DNA from: an uncultured Oscillospiraceae bacterium
GTDB lineage: Bacteria; Bacillota; Clostridia; Oscillospirales; Acutalibacteraceae
Length of the DNA stretch: 64,000 nucleotides
Direction of reading: 5' to 3'
Assembly (NCBI GenBank): GCA_902492455.1
Contig: CABULH010000011.1
Location: forward strand, 62,001 to 126,000
In this document: in pieces, positions 8,368 through 16,791 of the stretch
Position numbering within the stretch: the stretch's first letter is position 1
Layout: every line of letters begins with the position of its first letter
Translations under genes and position numbers: made by a program
Notes under the pieces: model-generated
Told to the model about the DNA's origin: nothing
Seen by the model: only the letters and a program-made list of their open reading frames with translations
The model's database searches: none

Positions 8368-10524
8368 TCACTCCTGTTTATCCTCGGTTTTGGTGCCCTG
8401 CGTTTCCTGGGCTGCTTTGCCAGTCTTAGCCTCCTTGGATTCCTTCTCCTCGGGGCCTTTTTCGAAGCCGCAGCCTTCGGTGAGGCAGTAAAGCCCGGCA
8501 TTCCGACCTTTTTTCTTAAACAGCGTTTTGCCGCATTTGGGACAGCGCTCTTTGGAGGGTTCGCTCCAGGTAACGAAATCGCAGCTGGGGTAGTTGGAGC
8601 AGCCGAAAAATTTGCGGTTGCTCTTGGATTTTTTCGCCACGATGGTGCCGCCGCATTTGGGACAGACGCCGCCGGTTTCCTCCACGATCCGCTTGGTGTT
8701 TTTACATTCCGGATAGCCGGGGCAGGCCAGGAATTTGCCGTACCGGCCGGATTTAATCACCATCTTGCGGCCGCAGAGCTCGCACACCACGTCGCTTTCC
8801 ACCTCCGGAACCTTGATCCGTTCGCCGGAGAGATTCTCCTCCGCCTGCGCCAGGGTTTTGGAAAAACCGCCGTAAAAATTATCCAGTGTTTTCACCCAAT
8901 CGCTTTTGCCGGTTTCCACGCTGTCCAGCTGCTGCTCCATGTGGGCGGTGAACTCCACGTCCACCACCTCCGGAAACTGATCCTTCATCAGCTTGGTGGT
9001 AACCTCTCCCAGCGCGGTGGGCTTGAGGGCCTTGCCCTCCCGCTCAATGTATTCCCGGGCCAGAATGGTGGAAATGGTGGGGGCATAGGTGGAGGGACGG
9101 CCGATGCCGTTTTCCTCCAGCGCCTTGATGAGAGTGGCTTCGGTGTAGCGGGGCGGGGGCTGGGTGAAGTGCTGGTTGCCCTTCAGCTCCCGCAGCACCA
9201 GCTGATCCCCCTCATTGATCACCGGCAGAGGACCTCCGGTCTCGGTTTCCTCGTCCTTGCCCTCCACATACAGCACCGTGTAGCCGTCGAATTTCACGGT
9301 GTAGCCGCTGGCCTTGAAAAGATACTTGCCGGCCTTGATATCCGCCTGGCAGGTATCGTGGACGCAGTTGGCCATCAGGCTGGCGATGAACCGGTCCCAG
9401 ATCAGCTTATACAGTTTATACTGGTCGGCGGTGAGGGAATCCTTCACCCGCTCGGGGGTCAGGGAGGGAACGGAGGGGCGGATGGCTTCATGAGCGTCCT
9501 GGGCATTGTTGCGGGATTTGAAATACCGGGGCTTTTCCGGCAGGTATTTCTCCCCATACCGTTCCTTGATATAGTCGTTGCCCTCCTTGCGGGCATCCTC
9601 GGAAATCCGCAGGGAGTCGGTACGCATATAGGTGATAAGGCCGATGGCGCCGATGCCCTCCACCTCCACGCCTTCATACAGCTCCTGGGCGGCCTTCATG
9701 GTCCGCCTGGCGGCGAAGCCCAGCTTGCGGCTGGCCTCCTGCTGCATGGTGGAGGTGATGAAGGGAGGCGCTGGGGAAAGCTGGCGGGTGCCCCGCTTGA
9801 CGGTTCCCACCACGAAATCCGCCTGCCGCAGTTCCGCCAGAATAGCGTCGGCCTGCTCCTTGTTCTCGATCTTCATCTTGCCCTTGGCCGTGCCGTGGAA
9901 CCGGGCGGGAAAGGGCTTGCCTTTGGCCGAATCGGACAGCAGCGCGTCCAGGGACCAGTATTCCTCGCTGACAAAGGCGCGGATCTCGTTCTCCCGGTCC
10001 ACGATGATGCTCACCGCCGCGGACTGCACCCGGCCGGCGGAAAGGCCCTTGCGGATCTTCTTCCACAGGAAAGGACTGAGCTTGTAGCCCACGATCCGGT
10101 CCAGAATCCGCCGGGCCTGCTGGGCATTCACCAGATCCATGTCCAGCTGCCGGGGATGCTCCATCCCCTGGGTAACGCCGGACTTGGTGATCTCGTTGAA
10201 GGTAACCCGGTTGTCCCCCTGGGGATCCACCTTCAGCAGCTGGGCCAGATGCCAGGAGATCGCCTCTCCCTCCCGGTCCGGGTCGGTGGCGAGAATCACG
10301 CCGTCGCTGTCCGCGGCCATGGTTTTCAGCTGCCGAATGAGGGCGGTTTTGCCGGGGATATCCACATACCGGGGCTTGAAGCCGTGTTCGATATCCACCC
10401 CCAGCAGGGTTTTGGGCAAATCCCGGATATGGCCCATGGAGGCCACAACCTCATAACCCGGGCCGAGATATTTTTTAATGGTCTTGGCTTTCGCCGGAGA
10501 CTCCACGATAACCAGTTTGGACAC
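8368..10524 (-). CDS. topA: DNA topoisomerase I
   Basis: An approximately 718-residue type IA topoisomerase that relaxes negative supercoils. The Toprim domain begins KLVIVESPAKAKTIKKYLG and carries ATDPDREGEAISWHL; the active-site tyrosine lies in GLITYMRTDSLRIS near residue 300; HFTQPPPRYTEATLIKALEENGIGRPSTYAP is near 430. Three C-terminal zinc ribbons follow, beginning CELCGRKM, CPKCGGTI and CPKCGKTL. The GTG at 10524, preceded by AGGTGG, fits the family start better than an ATG six codons upstream. It is in the dprA-topA-trmFO operon. Confidence 0.97.
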   Translation of the reverse strand: MSKLVIVESPAKAKTIKKYLGPGYEVVASMGHIRDLPKTLLGVDIEHGFKPRYVDIPGKTALIRQLKTMAADSDGVILATDPDREGEAISWHLAQLLKVDPQGDNRVTFNEITKSGVTQGMEHPRQLDMDLVNAQQARRILDRIVGYKLSPFLWKKIRKGLSAGRVQSAAVSIIVDRENEIRAFVSEEYWSLDALLSDSAKGKPFPARFHGTAKGKMKIENKEQADAILAELRQADFVVGTVKRGTRQLSPAPPFITSTMQQEASRKLGFAARRTMKAAQELYEGVEVEGIGAIGLITYMRTDSLRISEDARKEGNDYIKERYGEKYLPEKPRYFKSRNNAQDAHEAIRPSVPSLTPERVKDSLTADQYKLYKLIWDRFIASLMANCVHDTCQADIKAGKYLFKASGYTVKFDGYTVLYVEGKDEETETGGPLPVINEGDQLVLRELKGNQHFTQPPPRYTEATLIKALEENGIGRPSTYAPTISTILAREYIEREGKALKPTALGEVTTKLMKDQFPEVVDVEFTAHMEQQLDSVETGKSDWVKTLDNFYGGFSKTLAQAEENLSGERIKVPEVESDVVCELCGRKMVIKSGRYGKFLACPGYPECKNTKRIVEETGGVCPKCGGTIVAKKSKSNRKFFGCSNYPSCDFVTWSEPSKERCPKCGKTLFKKKGRNAGLYCLTEGCGFEKGPEEKESKEAKTGKAAQETQGTKTEDKQE

Positions 10525-10579
10525 GCAGGCACCACCTGTCATTTATAGTATCTATCTCTAAAGGGTGTTTTCTTTTCCG

Positions 10580-11791
10580 TTAAACCCGGCGGTAGCGCTG
10601 ACCGCTTTCCCCCACGGCGCAGCCGGCGATTTCCAGCTGCGTCAGGGCTGCCAGCACCAGGGAGGAGGGCTGTCCGCAGAGAACGGCCAGCTCGTCGATA
10701 TGCCGGGGTTCCTTCTCCAGAAGCGCATAGACCGTCCGGGCAAAGCCCGCGACACTGTCCGGACAGGATGCCGGCGGGGCGTCGCCTTCTTCCTCCGTCG
10801 GCGGGCAATCCCGGCGGCCGCCAGGCTTTTTCTCCCGGATCTTCCATTCCCGGGACGGCCGGATATCCCCGGCCGCCTGAGCCGCCTCAAAATCCAACAG
10901 GCCGGAAAACCGCCAGCGGTATTCCTCCAGAATCTCCGCCGCGTTTTCCACCAGCCGCGCCCCTTCCTTGATCAAGCGATGGGAGCCGCTGTTGGCGGCG
11001 GTGAGAATCTCACCTGGCACCGCAAAAACGTCCCGGCCCTGTTCCCGGGCCCGGGCGGCGGTGATCAGCGCCCCGCTGCGGGGACCAGCTTCCACCACGC
11101 ACACGCCCGCCGCCATGCCGCTGATAAGCCGGTTGCGCACCGGAAAATGATGAGGCAGCGGCGGCGCGCCCGGCGGATATTCGGTCATCAGCATACCGCC
11201 GGTTTCCAATATCCGGCGGCGCAGCTCCCGGTTTTCGGCAGGGTAATCCACATCCAGCCCGCAGGCCTGGATATCCACCGTGCGGCCTCCCGCGTCCACC
11301 GCTCCGGCCAGGGAAGCGCCGTCCACTCCGGCCGCGCCGCCGCTTACCACGGTCATCCCTCCCGCCGCCAGGCCATAGCCGATGCGGTAGGCGGCATCCA
11401 TGCCGGTGCGGCTGGCCTTGCGGGTGCCCACCATGCCGATGCAGGGCTCGTATTCGCTGGGCGGCAGAGCGCCCAAGCCGTGGAGTACCAGAGGCGGATC
11501 CTCTAATTCCCGGAACTGGGCGGGATAAGCCGCGTCGTCCGGGGTGAGGAGCCAGCTTTCCGGTATCTCCAGCGCTTTTTGCAGCGCCTGGGAAGCCGGC
11601 TCCAGATCTTTTTTCAGCAGCCGGGTCAGGTCCGCTTCCGGGATCTCCGCCTGCCGCAAGGCGGCTTCGTCCGCTTCATGAATCCGCCGGGCGTCTCCCA
11701 GCCGATCCAGCAGCAGCCCGGCGGCGCGGCTTCCCGGCGGCAGCGCCAGCTGCAGCCAGAGCCAATATAAACGGGCATCCGCGGCCTTCAT
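10580..11791 (-). CDS. dprA: DNA-processing protein DprA
   Basis: A 403-residue DprA/Smf protein, which loads RecA onto incoming single-stranded DNA during transformation. An N-terminal helical region (RLGDARRIHEADEAALRQAE) is followed by the Rossmann-like core with GMVGTRKASRTGMDAAYRIG, VVSGGAAGVDGASL, PAENRELRRRI, FPVRNRLISGMAAGVCVVEA, SGALITAARAREQGRDVFAVPG and GSHRLIKEGA. A Pro/Glu-rich linker leads to a C-terminal winged-helix (VYALLEKEPRHIDELAVLCG). The ATG at 11791 with GGGGGGG upstream is chosen; the open frame continues upstream only by chance. It is followed by topA on the same strand. Confidence 0.95.
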   Translation of the reverse strand: MKAADARLYWLWLQLALPPGSRAAGLLLDRLGDARRIHEADEAALRQAEIPEADLTRLLKKDLEPASQALQKALEIPESWLLTPDDAAYPAQFRELEDPPLVLHGLGALPPSEYEPCIGMVGTRKASRTGMDAAYRIGYGLAAGGMTVVSGGAAGVDGASLAGAVDAGGRTVDIQACGLDVDYPAENRELRRRILETGGMLMTEYPPGAPPLPHHFPVRNRLISGMAAGVCVVEAGPRSGALITAARAREQGRDVFAVPGEILTAANSGSHRLIKEGARLVENAAEILEEYRWRFSGLLDFEAAQAAGDIRPSREWKIREKKPGGRRDCPPTEEEGDAPPASCPDSVAGFARTVYALLEKEPRHIDELAVLCGQPSSLVLAALTQLEIAGCAVGESGQRYRRV

Positions 11792-11835
11792 ACGGTTCCC
11801 CCCCTTTCCCCTTGGGTGAAACGTGTAACGCTGTC

Positions 11836-12639
11836 TCAGGCTTTTGTCTGCCGGGGACGTACGGTCTCCCACATGATAATGCCCGCCGCCATGGCGGCAT
11901 TGAGGGATTCCGCCCTCCCGGCCATGGGAATGGTCACCCGCCCGTCGCAGGCGGCGATGGTGGCGGGGCGCAGGCCGCTGCCCTCGTTGCCGATGAGGCA
12001 GACGTCCTCCGGCCGCCATTCCCGTTCGCAGACGGAAGCGGCTTCCCGGTCGGGCACGCTGGCAAAGCAGCGGCGGCCCGCCTGCCGAAGCCTTTCCACG
12101 GCGGCGGGCATTTCCCCCACGAAATACAGAGGCAGGCGGAACACCCCGCCCATACTGGCCCGCAGCACCTTGGGATTGTAAGGATCGCAGCATCCCGCCG
12201 ACAGCAGCAGCCCCTCCAGGCCCAGCGCTTCCGCCGTGCGGATCACCGCACCCAGATTAGCAGGGTCCTGGATATCCTCCAGCCCCAGCAGCCGGCCGGT
12301 TGCTTTTATTGTATCGAAAGCGGGACAATTGTCAAGAACCCGGCAGATCCCGTACAGTCCCTGAGGGGCGGCGGTATCCGCCATATGGGTCGATAGTTCC
12401 TCGGTGATCTCCTCCGCCAAGGCCGCCGCCGCCCGGGTCTCCGCCAAGGCTTCCGCATACTGCTCGGCGGCCCGCCCAGTGTAAAGAAAAACTTCGATCT
12501 CCACTCCCGATCGGGCGGCGTCCCGGCAGAGCCGGGCCCCCTCAATGGCAAAGCGGCCGGTTTTCCGGCGGTATCCCGCGTCCGTCAGCAGGCGGCGCAC
12601 TTCCTTGACGTTCCGGTTATCTCGACTGGTGATGGGCAT
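11836..12639 (-). CDS. TrmH/SpoU-family RNA 2'-O-methyltransferase
   Basis: A 267-residue AdoMet-dependent rRNA or tRNA ribose methyltransferase. The N-terminal substrate-binding domain begins ITSRDNRNVKEVRRLL. The SpoU knot follows with LGLEDIQDPANLGAVIRTAEALG, RASMGGVFRLPLY, VCLIGNEGSGL and IPMAGRAESLNAAMAAGIIMWE. The ATG at 12639 has AAAGGAGG upstream. It lies directly after rplT across a terminator, as in Bacillus where ysgA follows rplT. The exact target nucleotide cannot be read from sequence. Confidence 0.9.
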   Translation of the reverse strand: MPITSRDNRNVKEVRRLLTDAGYRRKTGRFAIEGARLCRDAARSGVEIEVFLYTGRAAEQYAEALAETRAAAALAEEITEELSTHMADTAAPQGLYGICRVLDNCPAFDTIKATGRLLGLEDIQDPANLGAVIRTAEALGLEGLLLSAGCCDPYNPKVLRASMGGVFRLPLYFVGEMPAAVERLRQAGRRCFASVPDREAASVCEREWRPEDVCLIGNEGSGLRPATIAACDGRVTIPMAGRAESLNAAMAAGIIMWETVRPRQTKA

Positions 12640-12767
12640 CCGCCCGCCTCCTTTGTCCGCCGGAAAACCGGCGATGGATTTGGCTGAAAATGACAGGGCT
12701 TTTCCGCAGCTGCCAAGCGCTTGAACAAGTCCCCATCTCCCCGTATATGACAAAAATCGGGGCTGGC

Positions 12768-12808
12768 AAAAAAAGAAAGGAGCGCCCGCAGGCTAAGCCG
12801 GCGAGCGC
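12768..12808 (-). terminator. Rho-independent terminator of the infC-rpmI-rplT operon
   Basis: Read on the minus strand, a 12-bp stem with one mismatch (arms GCGCTCGCCGGC and GCCTGCGGGCGC around loop TTA) is followed by a pyrimidine run ending in seven T. It sits just past the rplT stop codon, so it closes the ribosomal operon before the methyltransferase gene. Confidence 0.85.
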
Positions 12809-12816
12809 CAAAAAGC

Positions 12817-13173
12817 TTATTTCAAAGCGGCCTTGGCTTTCTCCGCGAGGGTAGCGAAAGCGGCGGCGTCGGACACAGCCACCTCAGCCAGCATCTTCCG
12901 GTTCAGGCCGATGCCCGCCTTTTTCAGACCGTTCATAAAGGTGGAGTAATTCATGCCGTTGATCTTGGCGGCGGCGGAAATACGGGTGATCCACAGGCGG
13001 CGGAAATCGCGCTTTCTCTGCTTGCGGCCGATATAGGCATACTGGCCGGATTTCATCACCGCCTGTTTGGCGGTCCGGAACAGCTTGGATTTGGCACCAA
13101 AGTAGCCTTTGGCCAGCTTCAGGGTCTTTTTCCTTCTCTTGCGCGTCATCATAGCGCCTTTTATACGAGCCAT
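12817..13173 (-). CDS. rplT: 50S ribosomal protein L20
   Basis: A 118-residue L20 with the expected basic N-terminus MARIKGAMMTRKRRKKTLKL and conserved AKGYFGAKSKLFRTAKQAVM, YAYIGRKQRKRDFRRLWI and INGMNYSTFMNGLKKAGI. It binds 23S rRNA and is needed for 50S assembly; in Firmicutes it also represses its own operon at the leader RNA. It is last of infC-rpmI-rplT and is followed by a clear terminator. Confidence 0.98.
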   Translation of the reverse strand: MARIKGAMMTRKRRKKTLKLAKGYFGAKSKLFRTAKQAVMKSGQYAYIGRKQRKRDFRRLWITRISAAAKINGMNYSTFMNGLKKAGIGLNRKMLAEVAVSDAAAFATLAEKAKAALK

Positions 13174-13204
13174 TGTTTATAGCCTCCGTTTCTAAGCTTT
13201 CGAA

Positions 13205-13402
13205 TTATTTGTAGGGGATCAGGCGCTTGACCTTCGCCACGTTGGTCACATCGGCAACGGTGGTCTTGCGGAGATTTCTCTTGCGCTTGGTGGTCTTCTT
13301 ATTCAGAATGTGGGACTTGTAAGCGTGAGCGCGCACGACCTTGCCGTTCTTCGTGGTCTTGAAGCGTTTCTTCGCACCGCTGTGCGTCTTGATCTTAGGC
13401 AT
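13205..13402 (-). CDS. rpmI: 50S ribosomal protein L35
   Basis: A 65-residue, very basic L35 (MPKIKTHSGAKKRFKTTKNG, then HILNKKTTKRKRNLRKT). Length and sequence are typical. It is the middle gene of infC-rpmI-rplT, with spacing of about 25-30 bases on each side, so it is co-transcribed. Confidence 0.98.
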   Translation of the reverse strand: MPKIKTHSGAKKRFKTTKNGKVVRAHAYKSHILNKKTTKRKRNLRKTTVADVTNVAKVKRLIPYK

Positions 13403-13428
13403 GAGTTTTATCCTCCTTTATAGTACGG

Positions 13429-13947
13429 TCATTTTGCGGGTTTCGGCGCAAGGAACATCAACATGTGGCGGCCTTCCATCTTGGCCGGCTTTTCCACGTT
13501 GGCGACCTCGGAGCAGACCTCGGCGAACCGCTTCATGGTTTCCAGCCCGATCTCGGGATGGCCCATCTCACGGCCGCGGAACCGGATGGAAACCTTCACC
13601 TTGTCCCCGTCCGCCAGGAAGCGGAGGGCGTGCTTCGCCTTGGTGTTGAAATCGGCCACGTCGATGTTCAAGGACAGACGGACCTCCTTCAGCTCCACCA
13701 CATGCTGGTTCTTTCTGGCTTCCTTTTCCCGTTTCGCCTGTTCAAACCGGTATTTGCCGTAATCCATGATTTTGCACACCGGCGGCGTGGCTGCCGGGGC
13801 GATTTTGACTAAGTCCAGGTTTTTATCGTCAGCCAGCTTCTGGGCGTCCCGCGAGGACATAACCCCCAGCTGAGCGCCGTCGCTGTCGATTACCCGGAGT
13901 TCACTGTCACGGATTTGTTCGTTGATCTGCAGTTCCTTACTTGCTAT
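13429..13947 (-). CDS. infC: Translation initiation factor IF-3, apparent ATA start codon
   Basis: A 172-residue IF-3 with an N-terminal domain (ELQINEQIRDSELRVIDSDG), linker and C-terminal domain (EVRLSLNIDVADFNTKAKHA, FRGREMGHPE). IF-3 monitors start-codon choice on the 30S subunit. The first ATG (13860) would remove about half of the N-terminal domain. Upstream in frame there is only ATA at 13947, nine bases after GGAGG, then an in-frame TAA six codons further up. No ATG, GTG or TTG is available. Rare start codons such as AUU on infC are known and let IF-3 regulate itself, so ATA is the inferred start. The leader carries an attenuator-like hairpin. Confidence 0.93.
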   Translation of the reverse strand: MASKELQINEQIRDSELRVIDSDGAQLGVMSSRDAQKLADDKNLDLVKIAPAATPPVCKIMDYGKYRFEQAKREKEARKNQHVVELKEVRLSLNIDVADFNTKAKHALRFLADGDKVKVSIRFRGREMGHPEIGLETMKRFAEVCSEVANVEKPAKMEGRHMLMFLAPKPAK

Positions 13948-14110
13948 GGGTAAGCACCTCCACCGTTATATTTTGACACAAAAAACGCGGCCGGAAACAC
14001 TCCGCCCGCGCAACAATCCGCCCCCGCATACCGGAGGCCGCTGTCTATTGACCCGCTGGGAACGAAATCCGCGGGTGAGAACGGGCTGGCGTTCTGCTTT
14101 GTTTTCTCGC
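13948..14110 (-). promoter_or_regulatory. infC operon leader, probable L20-type attenuator
   Basis: About 160 bases of untranslated leader between the inferred transcription start and the infC ribosome-binding site. It contains several stem-loops, among them a CCCGC...GCGGG hairpin and, near the end, a terminator-like hairpin. In Bacillus this operon is controlled by L20-dependent transcription attenuation in an equivalent leader. That regulation is known for the family; here it is inferred from position and structure only. Confidence 0.55.
13980..14010 (-). terminator. Attenuator-like hairpin upstream of infC
   Basis: On the minus strand the arms CGCGGGCGGA and TTCCGGCCGCG pair with one bulged or mismatched position, and TTTTTT follows immediately. 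It precedes the infC Shine-Dalgarno by about 20 bases, so it would stop transcription before the structural genes unless an alternative fold forms. Confidence 0.7.
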
Positions 14111-14116
14111 CTACAC

Positions 14117-14145
14117 AGTATACCAGCGGCCGCAGCCCTTGTCAA
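14117..14145 (-). promoter_or_regulatory. Consensus promoter of infC-rpmI-rplT
   Basis: Minus-strand TTGACA (14145-14140), 17-base spacer and TATACT (14122-14117), an almost perfect housekeeping-sigma promoter. It fires leftward into the infC leader. Confidence 0.92.
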
Positions 14146-14275
14146 TGCTTTTTTTCATTACTCGTATTTTTCCTTTGTCTTTATCGAGAATTCTGTGATA
14201 TAGGGCCGGAATTATACAATTTGTAAATCACAAGACATGTGCTTCCCCCTTTCGCTGGGATTCGGGGGCGAGTTG

Positions 14276-14284
14276 TGCTATAAT
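14276..14284 (+). promoter_or_regulatory. Extended -10 promoter of the kinase-like/GlpA operon
   Basis: TGCTATAAT is an extended -10 element ending 38 bases before the ATG of the downstream gene. No good -35 box is seen at 17 bases, which extended -10 promoters can tolerate. It diverges from the infC promoter. Confidence 0.6.
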
Positions 14285-14322
14285 AGAGAAAATCCCATGT
14301 GCGCCAGTATGGAGGCGACGAT

Positions 14323-15318
14323 ATGCAAACGTTGGAAGATATCCTCACCGCCGACCTGCGGGACAGCTATGGTTTGAACTGCGGCCGGCTGCAACCCGTT
14401 GCCGGCGGATGGATGAACAAAAAATGGCAGACCATCGCCGGGGGTGAAAGGCTGCTCATCAAGCAATTCAGTCGGGAGCGCTTCCAGCCGTCTCAGCTGG
14501 ATCAGATCGGCGCCGCGCTGCAGCGACAGATGATTCTGGAGGAAAAGGGCATCCCCTGTCCCCATATTCTGCCCTATCGGCAGCGTCCCCTCCGCATACT
14601 GGAGGACGGAACCGTCTACATGGTGATGCGTTTCTGTCCCGGACGCATGGAGAACCGGGACACCATAACGGCAGAGCAGCTGCGCAGCCTGGGCAGCGTC
14701 TGCGGACGGATGCATCAGGAGTTCGCCATGCTGCCGGAGCAGGGCGTCAGGGGCTTTCCCATCGACGGCCGCCGGGTTCTGTCCGCCTTGTGGGATCATT
14801 TTCATACCCGCAGGGACAATATTCCTGAGGACGCGCCGCCGGCATACCGAGAGGCGCTATTGGCGCAGGAGCCCATCCTGCGGACCCTCACGCCGGATTT
14901 TTTCCGCCGGCTCCCAAAGGGCATCGCTCATGAGGATTTATCCCCGGACAATCTGCTCTTCCACCCCGATAAAGTCTCAGCGGTCCTGGATTTTGACCGC
15001 AACCAATACGGCTTCCTCTGGCATGATATCGGCCGCTGTCTCCTGTCCTTCGCCCTGCGGGAGGGGCGGCTGGATATCAGCCGGATTCGCTCTTTCCTGG
15101 AAGGCTATGCGGACCACCTGCCCCTGACTCTGGGCGACGCTGCAGACGCCCTGCGCATCACCTGGTGTATCGAAATCCCCTGGTGGATACAGCCCGCGAT
15201 TTTTACCGGCGGAACGGAAAAAATCCGGCGCTTTCAAGAAGAAATGCTCTGGCTCACGGCGCATTGGCCGGAACTGGAAGCGCTGCTGCAATCAACACGC
15301 AAGGAGGGAACCCCATGA
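14323..15318 (+). CDS. APH-fold small-molecule phosphotransferase
   Basis: A 331-residue protein of the aminoglycoside phosphotransferase/choline kinase fold. The catalytic loop is GIAHEDLSPDNLLFHP at about residues 202-217 (HxDxxxxN form) and the metal-binding aspartate is in VLDFDRNQYG; an N-lobe Lys is likely in GERLLIKQF. The natural substrate cannot be read. The ATG at 14323 has GGAGG seven bases upstream. Its stop overlaps the ATG of the GlpA-like gene (ATGA), so the two are translationally coupled. That context suggests a polyol or glycerol-like substrate, which is inference. A homoserine- or sugar-kinase role is an alternative. Confidence 0.75.
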   Translation: MQTLEDILTADLRDSYGLNCGRLQPVAGGWMNKKWQTIAGGERLLIKQFSRERFQPSQLDQIGAALQRQMILEEKGIPCPHILPYRQRPLRILEDGTVYMVMRFCPGRMENRDTITAEQLRSLGSVCGRMHQEFAMLPEQGVRGFPIDGRRVLSALWDHFHTRRDNIPEDAPPAYREALLAQEPILRTLTPDFFRRLPKGIAHEDLSPDNLLFHPDKVSAVLDFDRNQYGFLWHDIGRCLLSFALREGRLDISRIRSFLEGYADHLPLTLGDAADALRITWCIEIPWWIQPAIFTGGTEKIRRFQEEMLWLTAHWPELEALLQSTRKEGTP

Positions 15319-16784
15319 AAAATCCGCAGGCCAGCCCGTTGTACGATGTGGCTGTAATCGGCGGCGGAATCATCGGCTGCGCGGCAGCCTGTGAACTGGC
15401 AAAAACCGACGCCCGGGTGATTCTTATTGAACGGGACAACGACGTGGCGATGGGCGCCACCCGAGCCAACAGCGGCATCGTCCACGCGGGCTATGATCCC
15501 CTGCCGGGCACCAAGATGGCCCGGTACAATGTGGAAGGCAACGCCATGATGGCGCTGCTGGCGGAAAATCTCAACGTCCGCTATGTGGTCAACGGCTCCC
15601 TGGTGCTGTCCCTGGCGCCGGAAGAGGACGCCGTGCTGCGGATGCTGAAGGAGCGGGGCGACCGGAACGGAGTGCCGGGACTGACGCTGCTCACCCGGGA
15701 GGAGGTACTGCGGCGGGAGCCCAACCTCTCTCCCGCGGTCCGCGGGGCGCTGTACGCCCCTACCGCCGGGATCATCACCCCCTGGTCCCTTGCCATCGGC
15801 CTGGCGGACACCGCCCGCATCAACGGCTGCGATTTTCTTTTCAACGCGCCGGTCACCGCCATTGCCCGACGGGAGGACGGCGGCTTCCGGCTGACGGCGG
15901 GAACGGAACGGGTGGAGGCCCGCTTCATCGTCAACGCCGCCGGGGGACACGCGGACAGCATCAACGATCTCATCGCCGCCCCCTATTTCCGCATTCTTCC
16001 CAGCCGGGGAGAATATTATCTGCTGGACAAATCCCAGGGCGGACTGATCCGCTCCACCATATTTCAGTGCCCCACCAAAATCGGGAAGGGGGTGCTGGCC
16101 GCCCCCACCGCTTACGGCAACCTGATCGTGGGCCCCAACGCCGAGACGGCGGACTCCCCCGACGACGTGGCGGTGACCGCGGAAGGACTGGCCTTTGTGG
16201 AGCAGCAGGCCCGGCGCTCCCTGCCGGGTTTCAGCCTGCGGGAATCCATCCGCAATTACGCCGGGGTGCGGGCGGTGAGCGACCAGGAAGATTTTATCGT
16301 GGAACAGGCGCCGGGCTGCCCCGGCTTTATCAATGCGGCAGGCATCAAATCCCCCGGTCTTTCCGCCGCACCGGCTTTGGCCCTGGACGTGGTCCGGCTG
16401 CTGGAGGAGGCGGGGCTGGCCCTCCATCCCCGGGAGGATTTCCGCTGGTGTCCCCTGCCCGACAGCTTCGCCGCGGCGGACAAGGAGACCCGGGCGGCCA
16501 TGGCGCGGGAGAATCCCCTCCACGGCCGGGTGATCTGCCGCTGCGAGACTATCACCGAAGGGGATATTCTGGCGGCCATCCGCCGTCCCATCCCCGCCCG
16601 AACCATGGACGGGGTAAAGCGGCGTTGCGGCGCGGGGCTGGGCCGCTGTCAGGGCGGCTTCTGCGGCCCCCGGGTCGCGGCGATCCTGGCTCGGGAACAG
16701 GGGATTTCTCTGCCGGACATCCGGCAGGATCGGCCGGGGAGCTGGCTGCTGGCCGGATATTTGCGGGATGGAACCCGGAGGTGA
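15315..16784 (+). CDS. GlpA-like FAD-dependent glycerol-3-phosphate dehydrogenase with BFD-type [2Fe-2S] domain
   Basis: A 489-residue FAD oxidoreductase of the DAO superfamily. The dinucleotide motif is VAVIGGGIIGCAAACEL near residue 12, then GATRANSGIVHAGYD, and GVRAVSDQEDFIVE near 320. The C-terminal bacterioferritin-associated-ferredoxin-like domain has cysteines in VICRCE and RRCGAGLGRCQGGFCG. This layout matches anaerobic GlpA, which oxidises glycerol-3-phosphate to dihydroxyacetone phosphate. The ATG at 15315 overlaps the preceding stop and is preceded by AAGGAGG. The next two genes supply the usual partners, an FAD/NAD oxidoreductase and DUF1667. The substrate is inferred from family and context. 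Confidence 0.85.
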   Translation: MKNPQASPLYDVAVIGGGIIGCAAACELAKTDARVILIERDNDVAMGATRANSGIVHAGYDPLPGTKMARYNVEGNAMMALLAENLNVRYVVNGSLVLSLAPEEDAVLRMLKERGDRNGVPGLTLLTREEVLRREPNLSPAVRGALYAPTAGIITPWSLAIGLADTARINGCDFLFNAPVTAIARREDGGFRLTAGTERVEARFIVNAAGGHADSINDLIAAPYFRILPSRGEYYLLDKSQGGLIRSTIFQCPTKIGKGVLAAPTAYGNLIVGPNAETADSPDDVAVTAEGLAFVEQQARRSLPGFSLRESIRNYAGVRAVSDQEDFIVEQAPGCPGFINAAGIKSPGLSAAPALALDVVRLLEEAGLALHPREDFRWCPLPDSFAAADKETRAAMARENPLHGRVICRCETITEGDILAAIRRPIPARTMDGVKRRCGAGLGRCQGGFCGPRVAAILAREQGISLPDIRQDRPGSWLLAGYLRDGTRR

Positions 16785-16791
16785 AAAGAGC

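Noticed and set aside
8350..10548. A 732-codon plus-strand open frame opposite topA
   Set aside because: Fully antisense to topA; composition and lack of domains mark it as a shadow.
11792..12193. In-frame upstream extension of dprA by about 134 codons
   Set aside because: It overlaps the methyltransferase gene in another frame, and the ATG at 11791 has a strong ribosome-binding site and the family N-terminus.
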